From Candidatus Howiella intestinavium (GTDB lineage Bacteria > Bacillota > Clostridia > Oscillospirales > Acutalibacteraceae), in NCBI GenBank assembly GCA_904420585.1, contig CAJFVX010000035.1:1-51766 (forward strand): 51,766 nt of DNA, written 5' to 3'. The notes under the pieces were generated by a model. That model had not been told where the DNA came from, did not search any database, and was given only the letters and a program-made list of their open reading frames with translations. Below are positions 24,498-32,700 of this stretch, in pieces (the stretch's first letter is position 1; every line of letters begins with the position of its first letter). The position numbers were made by a program, and so were the translations under genes.

Positions 24498-24686
24498 ATG
24501 GCTAAGTGCGATATCTGCAGCAAAGAGGTTTCTTTTGGCATCAAGGTTTCCCACTCCCACCGCCGTTCCAACCGGACCTGGAAGCCCAACGTAAAGCGCG
24601 TAAAGGCAATCGTTAACGGCACCCCCTGCCGCATCAACGCCTGCACCCGTTGCCTTCGTTCCGGCAAAGTCACCCGTGCGGTGTAA
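24498..24686 (+). CDS. rpmB: Ribosomal protein bL28
   Basis: 62 residues, normal length. MAKCDICSKEV and NACTRCLRSGKV hold the four Cys of the zinc-ribbon (C+) form, and SHRRSNRTWKPN is the conserved basic centre. A perfect AAGGAGGT lies 7 bp before the ATG at 24498; a longer reading from 24432 would overlap the promoter. Single-gene unit with its own terminator. Confidence 0.96.
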   Translation: MAKCDICSKEVSFGIKVSHSHRRSNRTWKPNVKRVKAIVNGTPCRINACTRCLRSGKVTRAV

Positions 24687-24717
24687 TGGAATCCGGATTT
24701 TACCAAAGAGAAACGAT

Positions 24718-24754
24718 AACCCGACTGTCTTTTGGAACAGCCGGGTTTTTCTTT
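24718..24754 (+). terminator. rpmB terminator
   Basis: AACCCGACTGT pairs with AACAGCCGGGTT, followed by TTTTCTTTT. Between here and 24964 I see no gene, only A/T-rich leader sequence for the next pair. Confidence 0.85.
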
Positions 24755-24964
24755 TGGCAGCGGATTCGGCCCCGGAAAGAAAGAACTCCCTATTTTGTTA
24801 TATAATCTTATCCTCTTACATCTGCAGAAACATGATGTAAGCACCATGCATTTTGTACTTAATTCATACGAAATTGGGTTTGCAGGCCGCCGATTTCCGC
24901 ATAAGCCGCCCCGTCTTCGGAAAGACTAAAAAGGCCGCTTTGGCGGCGGAAGGGAGACGAGACC

Positions 24965-25141
24965 ATGGGCAAAAAGTATAAAGAACTTTTCGACCTTATC
25001 GAGCAGGACGGCCAGGCCAAACAGTACTTCAACAACCTGCCCGATTACGTCCAGGAAACCCTCTGCCAGCGAGCCGGCCGGGTCAATTCCTACGAAAGCC
25101 TGCGGGACTATGCCCAGAACCTGACCCGTGGGGACAACTGA
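24965..25141 (+). CDS. Small uncharacterised protein, first of a tandem pair
   Basis: 58 residues, starting MGKKYKELFDLIEQDGQA and ending YAQNLTRGDN. The middle (YFNNLPDYVQETLCQRAG, then SYESLRDYAQNL) aligns with the next protein, so the two are paralogues. The sequence looks cytoplasmic and helical, with no signal or membrane segment. GGAAGGGAGACGAG lies upstream. Its TGA stop overlaps the ATG of the next gene by one base. I do not know the function. Confidence 0.75.
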   Translation: MGKKYKELFDLIEQDGQAKQYFNNLPDYVQETLCQRAGRVNSYESLRDYAQNLTRGDN

Positions 25142-25323
25142 TGGAAACCGAATCCAACCTCACCGCATTCGAAAATCACGACTTCCAAATCAAGCCGGAT
25201 TTCCGGGAATATTTTAACAGTCTGCCCGTTCACGTGCGGGCCCTGATTCTGGAATCCGGGGCGGAAATCACCTCTTTAGGCGAACTGATGCAGATTGCGG
25301 AACATTTGAAAAAGGACGGTTAA
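25141..25323 (+). CDS. Small uncharacterised protein, second of a tandem pair
   Basis: 60 residues. FREYFNSLPVHVRALILESG and SLGELMQIAEHLKKDG match the first protein's pattern of YFN-LP, a helix, then a serine-capped helix ending in xxAxxL. Start and stop overlap as TGATG, so translation is coupled and the two proteins probably act together, perhaps as a heterodimer (inference). A terminator follows. Confidence 0.78.
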   Translation: METESNLTAFENHDFQIKPDFREYFNSLPVHVRALILESGAEITSLGELMQIAEHLKKDG

Positions 25324-25340
25324 TCCCTTCCCGGTGGTTA

Positions 25341-25378
25341 GGGAGGGCCGTATGGCCGCGGCCCTCCCCCTTCTTTCC
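25341..25378 (+). terminator. Rho-independent terminator
   Basis: GGGAGGGCCG pairs with CGGCCCTCCC, followed by CCTTCTTT. It ends the small-protein pair. Confidence 0.75.
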
Positions 25379-25402
25379 TGCCCCAGGCTAACCTTTCGGC
25401 GA

Positions 25403-25431
25403 TTGACAAGGGGGATGGGCGGATTTATACT
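25403..25431 (+). promoter_or_regulatory. Consensus promoter of the ferritin gene
   Basis: TTGACA (25403-25408), 17 bp, TATACT (25426-25431). A short CAGC/GCTG inverted repeat lies just after the start point. I see no clear Fur or PerR box. Confidence 0.88.
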
Positions 25432-25491
25432 ATAAACAGTCAGCATCACGCTGGCTGCCATTGTACTTAACAGCTTTAAGGAGGAAAACAT

Positions 25492-26004
25492 ATGCTGGAT
25501 AAAAAGGTTTCGGCTCTTATCAACGACCAAATCAACAAGGAATTCTATTCGGCCTACCTCTACCTTGCCTTCGCCAACTTCTACGCCGAGAAGGGGCTGA
25601 ACGGCTTTGCCAACTGGTACCAAATCCAGGCCAAGGAAGAGCAGGATCACGCCATGCTCATGTACCAGTATCTGCACAACAACAACGAAAAGGTGACCCT
25701 GGAGGCCATCGCCAAGCCCGACTGCTCCCTTTCCGGCTTATCCGACCCCCTGCAGGCCGGCCTCAAGCACGAGGAATATGTGACCAGCCTCATCCACACT
25801 ATTTATGCGGCGGCCCAGGAGGCCAGGGACTTCCGCACCACCCAGTTTTTGGACTGGTTTGTCAAGGAGCAGGGCGAGGAGGAGACCAATGCCAACGACC
25901 TCATCACCAAGATGGAACTGTTCGGCTCCGACCCCAAAGGCTTATATATGCTGGACAGCGAGTTGGGCGCCCGGGTCTATACCGCGCCTTCCCTGACTCT
26001 TTAA
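25492..26004 (+). CDS. ftnA: Ferritin, non-haem iron storage
   Basis: 170 residues, a full-length bacterial ferritin. The ferroxidase ligands Glu17, Glu50, His53, Glu94 and the Glu126-Glu130 region are in place (IQAKEEQDHAML, FVKEQGEEE). It oxidises Fe(II) and stores iron in a 24-subunit shell. TAAGGAGG precedes the ATG. It is a single-gene unit between a consensus promoter and a terminator and lies next to a ZIP metal transporter. Confidence 0.96.
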   Translation: MLDKKVSALINDQINKEFYSAYLYLAFANFYAEKGLNGFANWYQIQAKEEQDHAMLMYQYLHNNNEKVTLEAIAKPDCSLSGLSDPLQAGLKHEEYVTSLIHTIYAAAQEARDFRTTQFLDWFVKEQGEEETNANDLITKMELFGSDPKGLYMLDSELGARVYTAPSLTL

Positions 26005-26021
26005 TCCCATAGCTGCTGTAG

Positions 26022-26057
26022 AAAGGCCGCAGCGGACCCTTCCGCGGCGGCCTTTTT
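26022..26057 (+). terminator. Ferritin gene terminator
   Basis: AAAGGCCGC pairs with GCGGCCTTT around a GC-rich loop, followed by TTTCTC. Confidence 0.85.
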
Positions 26058-26085
26058 CTCAATCTTCCGAAAAGAGGTGCAGACC

Positions 26086-26880
26086 ATGCCCCTTTCCCCT
26101 ATTGGCGCCGCGGCCATAGGAACCGGATTCACCTTTCTCATGACCGCCCTTGGCGCCGCCATGGTATTTTTCTTCCGCAAAAAATCCAGTGACACGATGC
26201 AGCGGGTATTCCTGGGATTCGCCGCCGGCGTCATGATCGCCGCGTCGGTCTGGAGTCTGCTGATTCCCGCCATCGAAGAGACCGAAGCGGCCGGCAGGCC
26301 CGGATGGATCCCGGCCGCCGGCGGGCTGGCCCTGGGGGCCGCCTTTCTCATGCTCATGGACCGGCTGCTGCCCCATCTGCACCCCGGCGCTTTACAGGCA
26401 GAGGGACCTCATGCCTCTTTTAAGCGGACCACTTTGCTGGTCTTTGCCGTCACCCTGCACAACATACCGGAGGGCATGGCTGTGGGCCTCTCCTTTGCAC
26501 GGGCGGCCCAGGAGGGGCAGTTCAGCTACCTGGCCGGCGCCATGGCCCTGGCCATCGGCATCGGCGTACAGAATTTCCCGGAGGGCGCAGCCATCTCCCT
26601 GCCCCTGCGGCAGGAGGGCCTCTCTCCCTTCCGCAGTTTTGTCTACGGCTCCATCTCCGGCTTGGTGGAACCCATATTTGGCATCCTGGTTGTCCTGGCC
26701 TCGGCCGCCATCCAGCCCTATATGCCCTGGCTGCTCAGCTTTGCCGCCGGCGCCATGCTGTATGTGGTGGTGGAGGAGCTGATTCCCGAAGCCCATTTGG
26801 GCGAACACTCCCATCCGGGCACTCTGGGCGTGCTGGCGGGATTTTTAGGTATGATGATTCTGGATACCGCTCTGGGATGA
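26086..26880 (+). CDS. ZIP-family metal transporter
   Basis: 264 residues with about eight hydrophobic segments. Segment 4 carries the metal site VTLHNIPEGMAVG and segment 5 carries GIGVQNFPEGAAIS, the paired motifs of ZupT-like ZIP importers for Zn2+, Fe2+ or Mn2+. A His-rich stretch (LPHLHPGAL) lies in the loop before segment 4. The ATG at 26086 with AGAGGTG is preferred. Neighbouring ferritin suggests a link to iron, but selectivity cannot be read. Confidence 0.93.
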   Translation: MPLSPIGAAAIGTGFTFLMTALGAAMVFFFRKKSSDTMQRVFLGFAAGVMIAASVWSLLIPAIEETEAAGRPGWIPAAGGLALGAAFLMLMDRLLPHLHPGALQAEGPHASFKRTTLLVFAVTLHNIPEGMAVGLSFARAAQEGQFSYLAGAMALAIGIGVQNFPEGAAISLPLRQEGLSPFRSFVYGSISGLVEPIFGILVVLASAAIQPYMPWLLSFAAGAMLYVVVEELIPEAHLGEHSHPGTLGVLAGFLGMMILDTALG

Positions 26881-26894
26881 CGCCGGACAGCTGC

Positions 26895-26942
26895 AAGACT
26901 GTTTTCCTTTTTTGCCAAAAGGGAAAACAGTCTTTTTGTTTT
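26895..26942 (+). terminator. Strong Rho-independent terminator
   Basis: AAGACTGTTTTCCTTTT pairs with AAGGGAAAACAGTCTT, followed by TTTGTTTT. Confidence 0.9.
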
Positions 26943-27015
26943 GCGCGTATGAAACGGCATTGACCTGCGGATACTATAGGAGCAACCGCATTTTGATAAA
27001 TTAGGAGGTTTTTAT

Positions 27016-27297
27016 ATGTTCGGTAAAAAATCGAAGGCCGCCGCCCTGGCTGCGGTCATGCTCCTCTCCGCCGGGCTGCTTGCATCCTGCTCCAAGGCCG
27101 AGGAGGAAATCAGCAGCATGGTGTCCGAAGGGGGCAAAGTGGTAAGCGATATAAAATCCGATGTGGGCGGCGGCGTCAGCAGGGTGGAATCCGCCGCCGG
27201 CAGCATCGCCGACGGCGTGGAATCCAACCTTTCCAAAATGGCCTCCAACGGCCAGGTCAGCGGCTCGGCGTCGGATGGCCACATCACCTCGAAATAA
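27016..27297 (+). CDS. Small lipoprotein
   Basis: 93 residues. Basic N-terminus, hydrophobic core and lipobox LASC with lipidated Cys 25. The mature part of about 69 residues is polar and Ser/Gly-rich with a weak repeat of VSEGGKVVSD, SDVGGGVSRVES, GSIADGVES. No family recognised. TAGGAGG precedes the ATG. Single gene with its own terminator. Confidence 0.8.
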   Translation: MFGKKSKAAALAAVMLLSAGLLASCSKAEEEISSMVSEGGKVVSDIKSDVGGGVSRVESAAGSIADGVESNLSKMASNGQVSGSASDGHITSK

Positions 27298-27313
27298 ATC
27301 TTTTCCACAGGAC

Positions 27314-27350
27314 GAAGCGGCGGGTTTTCGGACCCGCCGCTTTGCTTTTC
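27314..27350 (+). terminator. Rho-independent terminator
   Basis: AGCGGCGGGT pairs with ACCCGCCGCT, followed by TTGCTTTT. Confidence 0.85.
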
Positions 27351-27449
27351 CCGGCTTCCCGGAAGCACTGCCGGACAGGCACCCCCACTCCGGTCCCCGC
27401 ATAGGCTGGCATACGAAAAGAACGCTTACGCAAAGGGGATGACGGGAAT

Positions 27450-28547
27450 ATGGTCACTGTCAGTTTATGCATGATTGTGCGGGATGAGGAAGCCGTGCTG
27501 GAACGCTGCCTCGCCTCCGCCGCGCCGCTGGCCGATGAAATCGTGATTGTGGACACGGGCTCCACCGACGGCACCAGGGAAATAGCCGGCCGGTTTACCC
27601 ATGGGATTTATGATTTCGCCTGGTCAGACGATTTTTCCGCCGCCCGCAATTACGCCTTTTCCAAGGGGACAGGCGACTTTCTCATGTGGCTGGATGCGGA
27701 CGACGTGCTGCTGCCGGCGGATTTGCAGAAATTCCTGGAGGTAAAGGCCCGGCTCACCCTGGAAACAGACCTGGTCATGGCCCCTTATCATACGGCCTTT
27801 GACGCTGACGGCCAGCCTCTTTTTACCTATTACCGGGAGCGTCTGCTGCGGCGGGAAGCCGGGTTTCGCTGGGAGGGGGCCGTCCACGAGGCCATCCCTC
27901 CCGCCGGGCGGATCCTCTATACCGACGCGGCGGTCACCCACAAAAAAGAACGGCCCGGGGACCCGGACCGCAATCTGCGAATATTCCAAAAGCTTCTGGA
28001 CGCCGGAACGCCCCTTGCGCCCCGGGAGCAGTTTTACTACGCAAGAGAGCTCTATTACCACAAGGACTACGGGCAGGCGGCCGCCGTCCTCACCGGGTTT
28101 CTGCGGGAGAACGAGGGATGGGTGGAAAACAACATCGACGCCTGCCGTCACCTGGCCTACTGCTACCTGGCGCTGGGCCAGCCGGATAAGGCCCTGGCCG
28201 CCTGCTTTTATTCCTTCCGCTACGACCTGCCCCGGGCGGAAACCCTCTGCGAAATCGGCCGCATTCTTCTCGGCCAGAATCGGCCCAAAGAGGCCGCCTA
28301 CTGGTATAAGCTGGCCCTTTCCGCCTCCAGAAAAGATACCTCCGGCGCCTTTGTGCTGCCCGACTGCTACGACTACCTTCCCTCCATCCAGCTGTGCGTC
28401 TGCTACGACCGGATGGGAAACCAGGCCCTGGCCGAGCAGTACAACGAGCTGGCCGGACGCTATAAACCGTCTGACCCGGCCTATCTGCACAACAAGGCCT
28501 ATTTCGATTCCCTGAAAGCACCCGCCGCCGGATCGGACAGAGTCTGA
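27450..28547 (+). CDS. Family 2 glycosyltransferase with TPR repeats
   Basis: 365 residues. The GT-A domain (1 to about 190) has SLCMIVRDEEAVLERCL, IVIVDTGSTDGT and the DxD-type metal motif WLDADD (about 75). The C-terminal half (about 195-350) is helical with TPR-like units (YYARELYYHKDYGQAAAVL, HLAYCYLALGQPDKALAAC). Such enzymes glycosylate proteins, peptides or surface polymers in the cytoplasm. The gene is convergent with the AraC gene, with only 13 bp between stop codons. Confidence 0.92.
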   Translation: MVTVSLCMIVRDEEAVLERCLASAAPLADEIVIVDTGSTDGTREIAGRFTHGIYDFAWSDDFSAARNYAFSKGTGDFLMWLDADDVLLPADLQKFLEVKARLTLETDLVMAPYHTAFDADGQPLFTYYRERLLRREAGFRWEGAVHEAIPPAGRILYTDAAVTHKKERPGDPDRNLRIFQKLLDAGTPLAPREQFYYARELYYHKDYGQAAAVLTGFLRENEGWVENNIDACRHLAYCYLALGQPDKALAACFYSFRYDLPRAETLCEIGRILLGQNRPKEAAYWYKLALSASRKDTSGAFVLPDCYDYLPSIQLCVCYDRMGNQALAEQYNELAGRYKPSDPAYLHNKAYFDSLKAPAAGSDRV

Positions 28548-28560
28548 CCGCCGTGATTCT

Positions 28561-29430
28561 CTATTCCGTATCGGATAAGGGCGTATAGGAATAGACCTGG
28601 AAAAGCTGGTCCACCTGCCGCCCCATTTCGGTGGGGCTGCTCTTGTGTTTTTTATAGGAAAGAGGGGTGATTTTGTACAGCTGCAGAAAGGCCCGGTTGA
28701 AGCTGCGGGTATTGGAAAAGCCCGCCAATTCCGCAATTTGGGCCATGGGCGCGTCGCTGGTCTGGATAAGGCGGGCTGCATAACGGGTGCGCAGCTGGTT
28801 GACGTAGGCGCTGAAGCCCTCTCCTATGTACTCGTTGAACACCCGGGACAGGTAGGAACGATTGTAGCCGAACACGCCGGCCAGCGTCTGCATGGTGACC
28901 GGCTCCCGGTAATGCCGGTCCAGATATACCAGGATGCGGCGGATCAGGTTGCCGGTTCCCATGTCCGCCCGGTCGGGCTGCAGGGTCAGCCGCTCCAAAA
29001 GTATGCCCAGTATCACGCAGATGTAGCCCATGGGAACGGGCGACAGGCTGGAACAGTCATATTTCCGCAGGAAGGATAAAGCGCTTTCCAGCTCCGGGCT
29101 GTGGGAACCGGCGTATAAAAAGGGGCTTTCAAAATGCCGCTTTTCCAGAAACCGGCGGTAAAACTCCACCGTATCGGCCGGGATGATCAAGAATATCGTC
29201 CGGGAACAGGCAGGCGTATGGTAGGCGTGCACGTCAAAGCTGTTGGACACGGCCAGCGCCCCTGCCGGCAGCCGCTGGGTATGCTGGTTTACCGTCACGT
29301 CGATTTCCCCTTCCACCACGTACAAAAGCTCGATATTGGAATGGAAATGGGCCGGACACCTGTCGTTTTCCTTCATCTCTATATGGAAAAGCTGGTCGTC
29401 GTCCCGCTGATGCTCAAAGTAGGCCTGCAT
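28561..29430 (-). CDS. AraC-family regulator divergent from the GH3 gene
   Basis: 289 residues. A cupin sensor (about 15-90; HFHSNIELLYVVEGEIDVTVNQH) is joined to a C-terminal double helix-turn-helix (about 185-285; LAGVFGYNRSYLSRVFNEYIGEG and IAELAGFSNTRSFNRAFLQLYKITPL). It lies head to head with the dockerin GH3 gene, the usual layout for a local sugar-responsive activator of a glycosidase. Confidence 0.92.
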   Translation of the reverse strand: MQAYFEHQRDDDQLFHIEMKENDRCPAHFHSNIELLYVVEGEIDVTVNQHTQRLPAGALAVSNSFDVHAYHTPACSRTIFLIIPADTVEFYRRFLEKRHFESPFLYAGSHSPELESALSFLRKYDCSSLSPVPMGYICVILGILLERLTLQPDRADMGTGNLIRRILVYLDRHYREPVTMQTLAGVFGYNRSYLSRVFNEYIGEGFSAYVNQLRTRYAARLIQTSDAPMAQIAELAGFSNTRSFNRAFLQLYKITPLSYKKHKSSPTEMGRQVDQLFQVYSYTPLSDTE

Positions 29431-29708
29431 CTCCTCCGCCTCCCGGTTTAATCTTTACCTTATCATTTGCTTCTGTCCTTCATTATATTGCATTTTTAAG
29501 GGATTACAAGCTGTCTATTTATCATTTTTCCATTGATTTACCGGTTATTTTAAAAAAATAATAGATATTTTCCCCCTGCAGCCCACCTCGCAAAGTAACA
29601 TATTGTCTATTTTAGGATAACCGACGGCCTCCCATTCGCAGGCAAAGGCCTTTATAATGAAGGCGAGAGGCGGGTATCCGCCGTAAAATGCAACCGGGAG
29701 GAATAGCG
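29431..29708. promoter_or_regulatory. Divergent control region of AraC and GH3 genes
   Basis: 278 bp, A/T-rich. TATAAT near 29653 is the likely -10 of the GH3 gene and has no good -35, as expected for activated promoters. The 9-mer TGTCTATTT occurs at 29512-29520 and 29604-29612 in the same orientation and is a candidate AraC half-site. Confidence 0.5.
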
Positions 29709-32700
29709 ATGCGATACATAAAGAAATGGATAGCCGGGGCCTTGTGCCTGTCCGTCCTGCTTTCCCAGGGGGCTATGGGCGCCCTGGCGGTAAAGGAGGA
29801 ACCGGTCATAACCACCGACGCCCATGTGGAACTGGCCCGGGAGGCGGCAGCCGAGGGCATGGTCCTGCTGGAAAACGAAGGCGCGCTCCCCCTGCCGGAA
29901 AGGGAATCGGTAGCCCTTTTCGGCAGCGGCCAGATTAACTTCCAGAAGGGCGGCGGCGGTTCGGGCGACGTCAACACCACCCATGTATACAATCTGCTGG
30001 AAGGCATGCAGGAAAAGGAGGCCCAGGGAAAAATTTCCCTGTATGAGCCCCTTGTCACGGCCTACAGCGATTACATCGCCCAGGGCGGCCAGGGGGAAAT
30101 GCCCCTGGACAGCGCCATGGTGAACGATGCGGCCAAGGAATGCCATACCGCCGTGGTGGTTATATCCCGCTACTCGCAGGAGGGCGTGGATCGGAACAGC
30201 GGCAAGGGCGACTTTCTCCTCAGCGACCAGGAAACCGATATGCTGCAGAAAATCTATGACGCCCGGTTCCGGAAGGTTGTGGTGGTGCTGAATATCGGAG
30301 GCGTCATGGACACCACCTGGTTCGACAACTACGACGTTAACGCCGTGCTGCTGGCCTGGCAGCCGGGCATGTCGGGGGCCCTGGCCGCGGCGGATATTCT
30401 CTGCGGCGACGTCAACCCCTCGGGCAAACTCACCGACACCTTTGCCAAAAGTTATGCCGATTATCCTTCCTCCGCCACCTTCAGCGAATCCGGCCATAAC
30501 GATTACATCAACCACACCGACGATATTTTCGTGGGCTACCGGTATTTTGAGACCATCCCCGGCGCGGCCGAGAAGGTGGTTTACCCCTTTGGCTACGGCC
30601 TGTCCTATACCACCTTTTCCCTCTCCGAGCCCCAGGTGAGCGAGAAGGACGGCGTCATTACAGCCAGTGTCCAGGTCACCAACACGGGCGATATGGCCGG
30701 CAAGGAGGTTGTACAGGCCTATTTCAGCGCTCCCCAGCGGGATAATGCGGAGGTATTCCTGGACAAGGCCGCCTATGAGCTGGCCGCCTTTCAGAAGACC
30801 GGCCTGCTGCAGCCGGGCGAGAGCGAAACTGTAACCCTTTCCTACAACGTATCGGATATGTCCAGCTACGACGATGTGGGGAAAACCGGCAAAAAGTCGG
30901 CCTATGTGCTGGAGCCGGGGGACTATGACCTGTACATCGGCAACTCCGTCCGGGACGCGCAGAAGCGGGGCGCATGCTTCACTTATGAACAAGCGGCCCT
31001 GGAGGTTACGGAACAGTACACCGAGACGCTGGTTCCCTACCGGCTGGAGGAACGGATGCGGGCCGACGGCACCTATGAGGAGCTGCCCTATGAAATCGTC
31101 CATACCGTTTCGGCCGAAGGTGCCACGACCATTGAGGCGGAAGACTACACCTGGGGAAGCCGGGATGTCCGGATTGAAAAGGTGGAAACGAGTACGGAAA
31201 AGGGCCGCTGCCTGGCCGGGCTGTCCGGCAATTCGGTGGAATTTAAGCTGCAGGTGGAAGAGGCCGGCGATTACCGGGTGCAGCTGCGCATGTCCAACGG
31301 CTTAGGCAATATCGCCGACATGCTGCATATATACCTGAACGATGAGCTGCAGCCCGATATCACCATCGATATGCCCAGCACCGGGTCGGGCGAATGGTAC
31401 AACTTTACCACGCTGGCGCCCTTTACGGTAACCCTGCCGGAAGGCGCGTGCACCCTGAAGCTGGAGGCTCCCGGCGACTGCGGCAACCTGGACTCCCTGA
31501 CTATAGAACAGGCTGTGGAGGGCGAGCACTACGTGTCCGCCATGGGCAGCACAAAAATTGAAATGGAAGACTATGCCGAACTGGACGAGCGGGCCCGGGT
31601 GGAAGAATTCTCCACCGTGGACGGCAGCGGCGTCTGCCTGGCCGATTTAAGCAACGAGGGCGCTTTTGTCTCCTACAATCTGCGGGTGGCAGAGGCCGGG
31701 GATTACCGGGTGGTTCTTCGCGCCGCCAACGGCTGGGGCAATGAAATTCAGGATATGCTGGATGTTTATGTGGACAATACCCTCCAGCCGGATATTTCGG
31801 TCGACCTGCCCCCCACCGGCACAGGGGAAAATCCCTGGCACCATTACGTGGATTTGGACGCCTTTACCATCACCCTGCCGGCCGGCGCCTGCACACTGGA
31901 ATTCGTCTCCACAGGCACCTGCGGCAATCTGGATTCCTTAACCCTGGAACGGGTAGACCCCAATGAACAAGCCGTATCCGCCGATGGCTCCACCAAAATC
32001 GAAGCGGAGGCCTACTCCCAGCTGGACAGCCGCGGCGGCACTGAGGACTTCTCCACCGTGGACGGCAGCGGCACCTGCGTTTCCAATATGAGCGACAGCG
32101 GCACCTACGTTTCCTACAAACTGCGGACGGAAGCGGCGGGAGAATACCGCGTCACCCTGCACGCAGCCAGCGGCTGGGGGGATATCCCGGATATGCTGGA
32201 GGTCTATGTGGACGACGTCATCCAGCCGGGAATCGTCATCCACATGCCCAACACCAGCACGCCCGAAAACCAGTGGTTCCATTTCATCGACCTGGAGGCC
32301 TTCACCGTCACCCTGCCGGAAGGCGGATGCACCCTGAAGTTTGTCTCCAAGGGGGAATGCGGCAATCTGGACTATTTCACCATCGAACCGGCCGAAGACG
32401 ACGCGGAGGATACCGGAGAAGGCATTGCCGTGTCTGCCGACGGCGATACGAAAATCGAGATGGAGAACTATGCCGAACTGGACGAACGGGGCGGCACCGA
32501 GGACTTCTCCACCGTGGACGGCAGCGGTACCTGCGTTTCTAATATGAGCGCCGCAGGCACCTATGTTTCCTACAATCTGCAGGTAGCCGAGGCCGGAACC
32601 TACCAGGTGATTCTCCGCGCCGCCAACGGCTGGGGCGAAATCCAGGATATGCTGGATGTCTATGTAGACGATACTCTGCAGCCGGGGATTTCCATTACCA

